A stretch of 17,448 bases of DNA. Origin: Phocaeicola plebeius (GTDB lineage: Bacteria > Bacteroidota > Bacteroidia > Bacteroidales > Bacteroidaceae). Position 1 is the stretch's first letter; each line of letters opens with the position of its first letter. The position numbers and the translations under genes were made by a program. Below, one piece after another: positions 15,366 through 17,448 of the stretch. The stretch covers positions 1 through 17,448 of the forward strand of contig SFDG01000046.1 of the NCBI GenBank assembly GCA_004558305.1, in the 5' to 3' direction. A model generated the notes under the pieces. It had not been told where the DNA came from. It worked only from the letters and a program-made list of their open reading frames with translations, and searched no databases.

Positions 15366-17448
15366 CTATCGTCCGCTGCCGTCAATCATCACACGGATCT
15401 TCTCGTTGAAAGCCTTCTGCTTCATCAGATCCTCCAGCGTGAGGTGCATCCGCCAACGCCAATAGTGGCGCGGATTGGCCGGAACATTGATACGTTCCTG
15501 GTCGACATCCGGATTACGCAATTTCTCGTCCATTCCCAACCAGTCTTGCCAGGTCAGGATGCACAGCATAGAAGGACTGTTCAGGTGCTGACGAACGGTT
15601 TCTTCGCACAACCAGCCCGGTGCCTTTTCGGGGAAATTGCCCCAATGGCCCAATTCGTTGTAATAGAAACGCTCGGACAACTTACGATCTTCCTCCCACC
15701 AGCCCCGGAAGGTGGACATGTCGTGTGTACCGATGGTGCAGACGGAAAGGAAGGGATAGCCGTAGACCTTTCCGAATTCCACCTTCGGGTCCTTCGGCAT
15801 CCGCTGGATTTCGAGGGACAGAATCTGCAACTGCGACATGACCCAAGGCACACAGTCGGGCACCATCCCCAAGTCCTCGCCACATACCAACATATCGGTA
15901 CATTGCGTCAGGATAGGCAGTTTCTTCATGGCTTCCTTGTACCAGAAGTCGTTGTGCCGCTGGTAGTAATAGTGGTTGTACAGACGGTTGAACGCCTCCT
16001 TCTCGTGGTCGGTCAGCTGCTGGTAGACGAAATCGTTCTGCACGGCAATGCGCGGATGGAACTTCTCAGGATTGTCACGGTCAGGAATAAAGAGGACATC
16101 GCTGATCAAGGCATACAGTTTCTCCTTCAGTTCCAGACTGGCCGCATCGGTCTTGCCGGCAAAGTATGCTTCTACCTTCCGCTGGGTATCGAACTCCGGC
16201 CTCATCTGGTAGAGGTCACTGTGCAGCGGCTGCACGAAGGTTTCCCGCACCAGGGCTGCCTGCTCGCCGAACTGGCTGTTCAAGATGTATTCACTAATGA
16301 AAGGACGAGTCATGAACTCCTGGCGGAAGTTCAATCCGAAACCCTTGATTTCATCGGCATCCATCGGCAACGAGGGTACGAACTGGCCCAACAGGCCATG
16401 CACCGAATGGTAAGGAATTTCCCAAATGCGGAAGAAGCCCAGGATATGGTCGATACGGTAAGCCGTAAAGTATTCCGCCATCTTACGGAAACGGCGTTGC
16501 CACCACTGGTAATTGTCTTTCGCCATCACCTCCCAATTATAAGTAGGCATTCCCCAGTTCTGGCCGTTCACGGAGAACGCATCGGGGGGTGCACCGGCCT
16601 GTCCGTTCATGTTGAAGTAGTAGGGTTCCACCCATGCTTCCACACTGGTACGGCTGATACCGATAGGAATATCCCCCTTCACCAGAATGCCCCGGCTGCG
16701 GCCATAGGTCGTGGCATCCAGCAGCTGGACATGCAGCAGGAACTGCGTGTAGTAATAGACAGCAATGTCGGAATAATGTTCGCCCTTCGGAGAGCAGAGC
16801 GTATCGACCAGTTCCTTCGAATACGTGCTGTAGGCCCCCCACTTGTGGAAGTCTGCCGTCTTGAAGCGAGCGGTAAGATAGCGGAAAGCCGCATAAGGCT
16901 GCAGCCATTCCTTGTTCTCATCGAGGAAAGTCTGGAAGCGTTTGTCGGCCAGGATGTTTTTCTCCTCCTGCTGGTAGACCGCCCGGATATAGGCTCGTTT
17001 GCAATTGTTCACCTCTTCATAGTCTACCTGCGGCAGTGCATTCAGCATCAGCCGTTTCCGTTCGAAATTCATCGACGCGCTCTTGTCCTTCAGGGCAGGC
17101 AGCTGGCGCAGGTCGACATACATCGGATGGAACGCATAAATGGAGATGCTGCTGTAGGGATAAGAATCGGTCCACGTATGGCTCATGGTCGTATCGTTGA
17201 TGGGCAGAATCTGCACGGCCCGCTGGTGCGTATCGGCCGCCCATCCGATGAAAGTCTTCAAGTCTCCGAAGTCACCTACGCCATAGCTTCCTTCCGAACG
17301 GAGGGAAAAGACAGGAATCGCCGTTCCGGCAATCTTCTGTTCCGCCTGGTCGAAATAGACTTCCGTTTCTGCCGGCAGGTAGGTTTCCCCCTTCTGGAGC
17401 GGCTGGATCTGGAAGAAGCGGTTGGCTCCCACTTCCCAGTCTTCGATG
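15366..17448 (-). CDS. malQ: 4-alpha-glucanotransferase, GH77 DPE2/MalQ type, N-terminus beyond right edge
   Basis: A cytosolic disproportionating enzyme that transfers glucan chains between maltooligosaccharides and releases glucose. The frame stays open to the window edge, where IEDWEVGANRFF looks like the end of a CBM20 starch-binding domain. The GTG at 17432 is therefore an internal valine, and the intact protein probably carries one or two CBM20 domains upstream, as in plant DPE2. Counting from that codon, catalytic residues are Asp328 (YRIDHILGFFRIWEIP), Glu519 (CGEDLGMVPD) and Asp571 (GTHDMSTFRGWW). The wide gap between Asp328 and Glu519 (about 190 residues) is filled by the insert typical of DPE2-type enzymes rather than short bacterial MalQ. 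TYGRSRGILVKGDIPIGISR (242-261) is also a GH77 signature. It converges on the transporter, ending 40 nt past the shared hairpin. Only the C-terminal three quarters is visible. Confidence 0.93.
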   Translation of the reverse strand, partial: IEDWEVGANRFFQIQPLQKGETYLPAETEVYFDQAEQKIAGTAIPVFSLRSEGSYGVGDFGDLKTFIGWAADTHQRAVQILPINDTTMSHTWTDSYPYSSISIYAFHPMYVDLRQLPALKDKSASMNFERKRLMLNALPQVDYEEVNNCKRAYIRAVYQQEEKNILADKRFQTFLDENKEWLQPYAAFRYLTARFKTADFHKWGAYSTYSKELVDTLCSPKGEHYSDIAVYYYTQFLLHVQLLDATTYGRSRGILVKGDIPIGISRTSVEAWVEPYYFNMNGQAGAPPDAFSVNGQNWGMPTYNWEVMAKDNYQWWQRRFRKMAEYFTAYRIDHILGFFRIWEIPYHSVHGLLGQFVPSLPMDADEIKGFGLNFRQEFMTRPFISEYILNSQFGEQAALVRETFVQPLHSDLYQMRPEFDTQRKVEAYFAGKTDAASLELKEKLYALISDVLFIPDRDNPEKFHPRIAVQNDFVYQQLTDHEKEAFNRLYNHYYYQRHNDFWYKEAMKKLPILTQCTDMLVCGEDLGMVPDCVPWVMSQLQILSLEIQRMPKDPKVEFGKVYGYPFLSVCTIGTHDMSTFRGWWEEDRKLSERFYYNELGHWGNFPEKAPGWLCEETVRQHLNSPSMLCILTWQDWLGMDEKLRNPDVDQERINVPANPRHYWRWRMHLTLEDLMKQKAFNEKIRVMIDGSGR

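Noticed and set aside
17432..17432. GTG at 17432 as the start of the glucanotransferase
   Set aside because: The frame continues upstream to the edge with IEDWE, the end of a CBM20-like domain, so this GTG is an internal valine.

Overview
The window suggests a gut Bacteroidales (Bacteroidaceae-like) genome. The grounds are the gene content (a SusC/SusD outer-membrane pair, lipoproteins of SusE/SusF type, a SusR-type membrane regulator), Bacteroidetes promoter elements of the form TAnnTTTG, and the absence of Shine-Dalgarno sites. Coding GC looks to be in the low-to-mid 50s percent by eye, richer than B. thetaiotaomicron, so this is probably a higher-GC relative. The species cannot be named from this sequence.

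Layout, left to right. 1-263 is the end of an ISAs1-family insertion sequence whose transposase runs off the left edge. 264-366 holds an intergenic hairpin terminator. 367-9873 (minus strand, transcribed right to left) is a tight susB-susC-susD-susE-susF operon with gaps of about 19-39 nt. 10097-11953 (minus) is susA, separated from susB by a 223-nt AT-rich gap. 11954-12204 is a divergent promoter region. 12205-13803 (plus) is susR and 13910-15256 (plus) is an inner-membrane MFS/GPH-type sugar transporter. A strong bidirectional hairpin follows at 15272-15326. 15366-17448 (minus) is a 4-alpha-glucanotransferase (GH77, DPE2/MalQ type) cut by the right edge.

Together the genes form an almost complete starch/maltooligosaccharide pathway. 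SusD, SusE and SusF bind starch at the cell surface and SusC imports oligosaccharides. Periplasmic SusA and SusB cut these to smaller sugars and glucose. SusR senses a product (maltose in the B. thetaiotaomicron paradigm) and activates transcription. The MFS protein moves maltose or maltooligosaccharides into the cytosol, and the glucanotransferase reshuffles them there. The surface alpha-amylase SusG, which follows susF in B. thetaiotaomicron, is missing here; a terminator and an insertion sequence lie in its place.

This is a known system rather than a new one. The points most worth checking are: (1) susF is out of frame with its apparent start codon by one base in an A tract; (2) a perfect 14-bp inverted repeat sits in the susF lipobox codons; (3) the operon ends without susG, next to an ISAs1 element; (4) a GATTTGGCG motif is present as an inverted pair at the -33 positions of the divergent susA and susR promoters.
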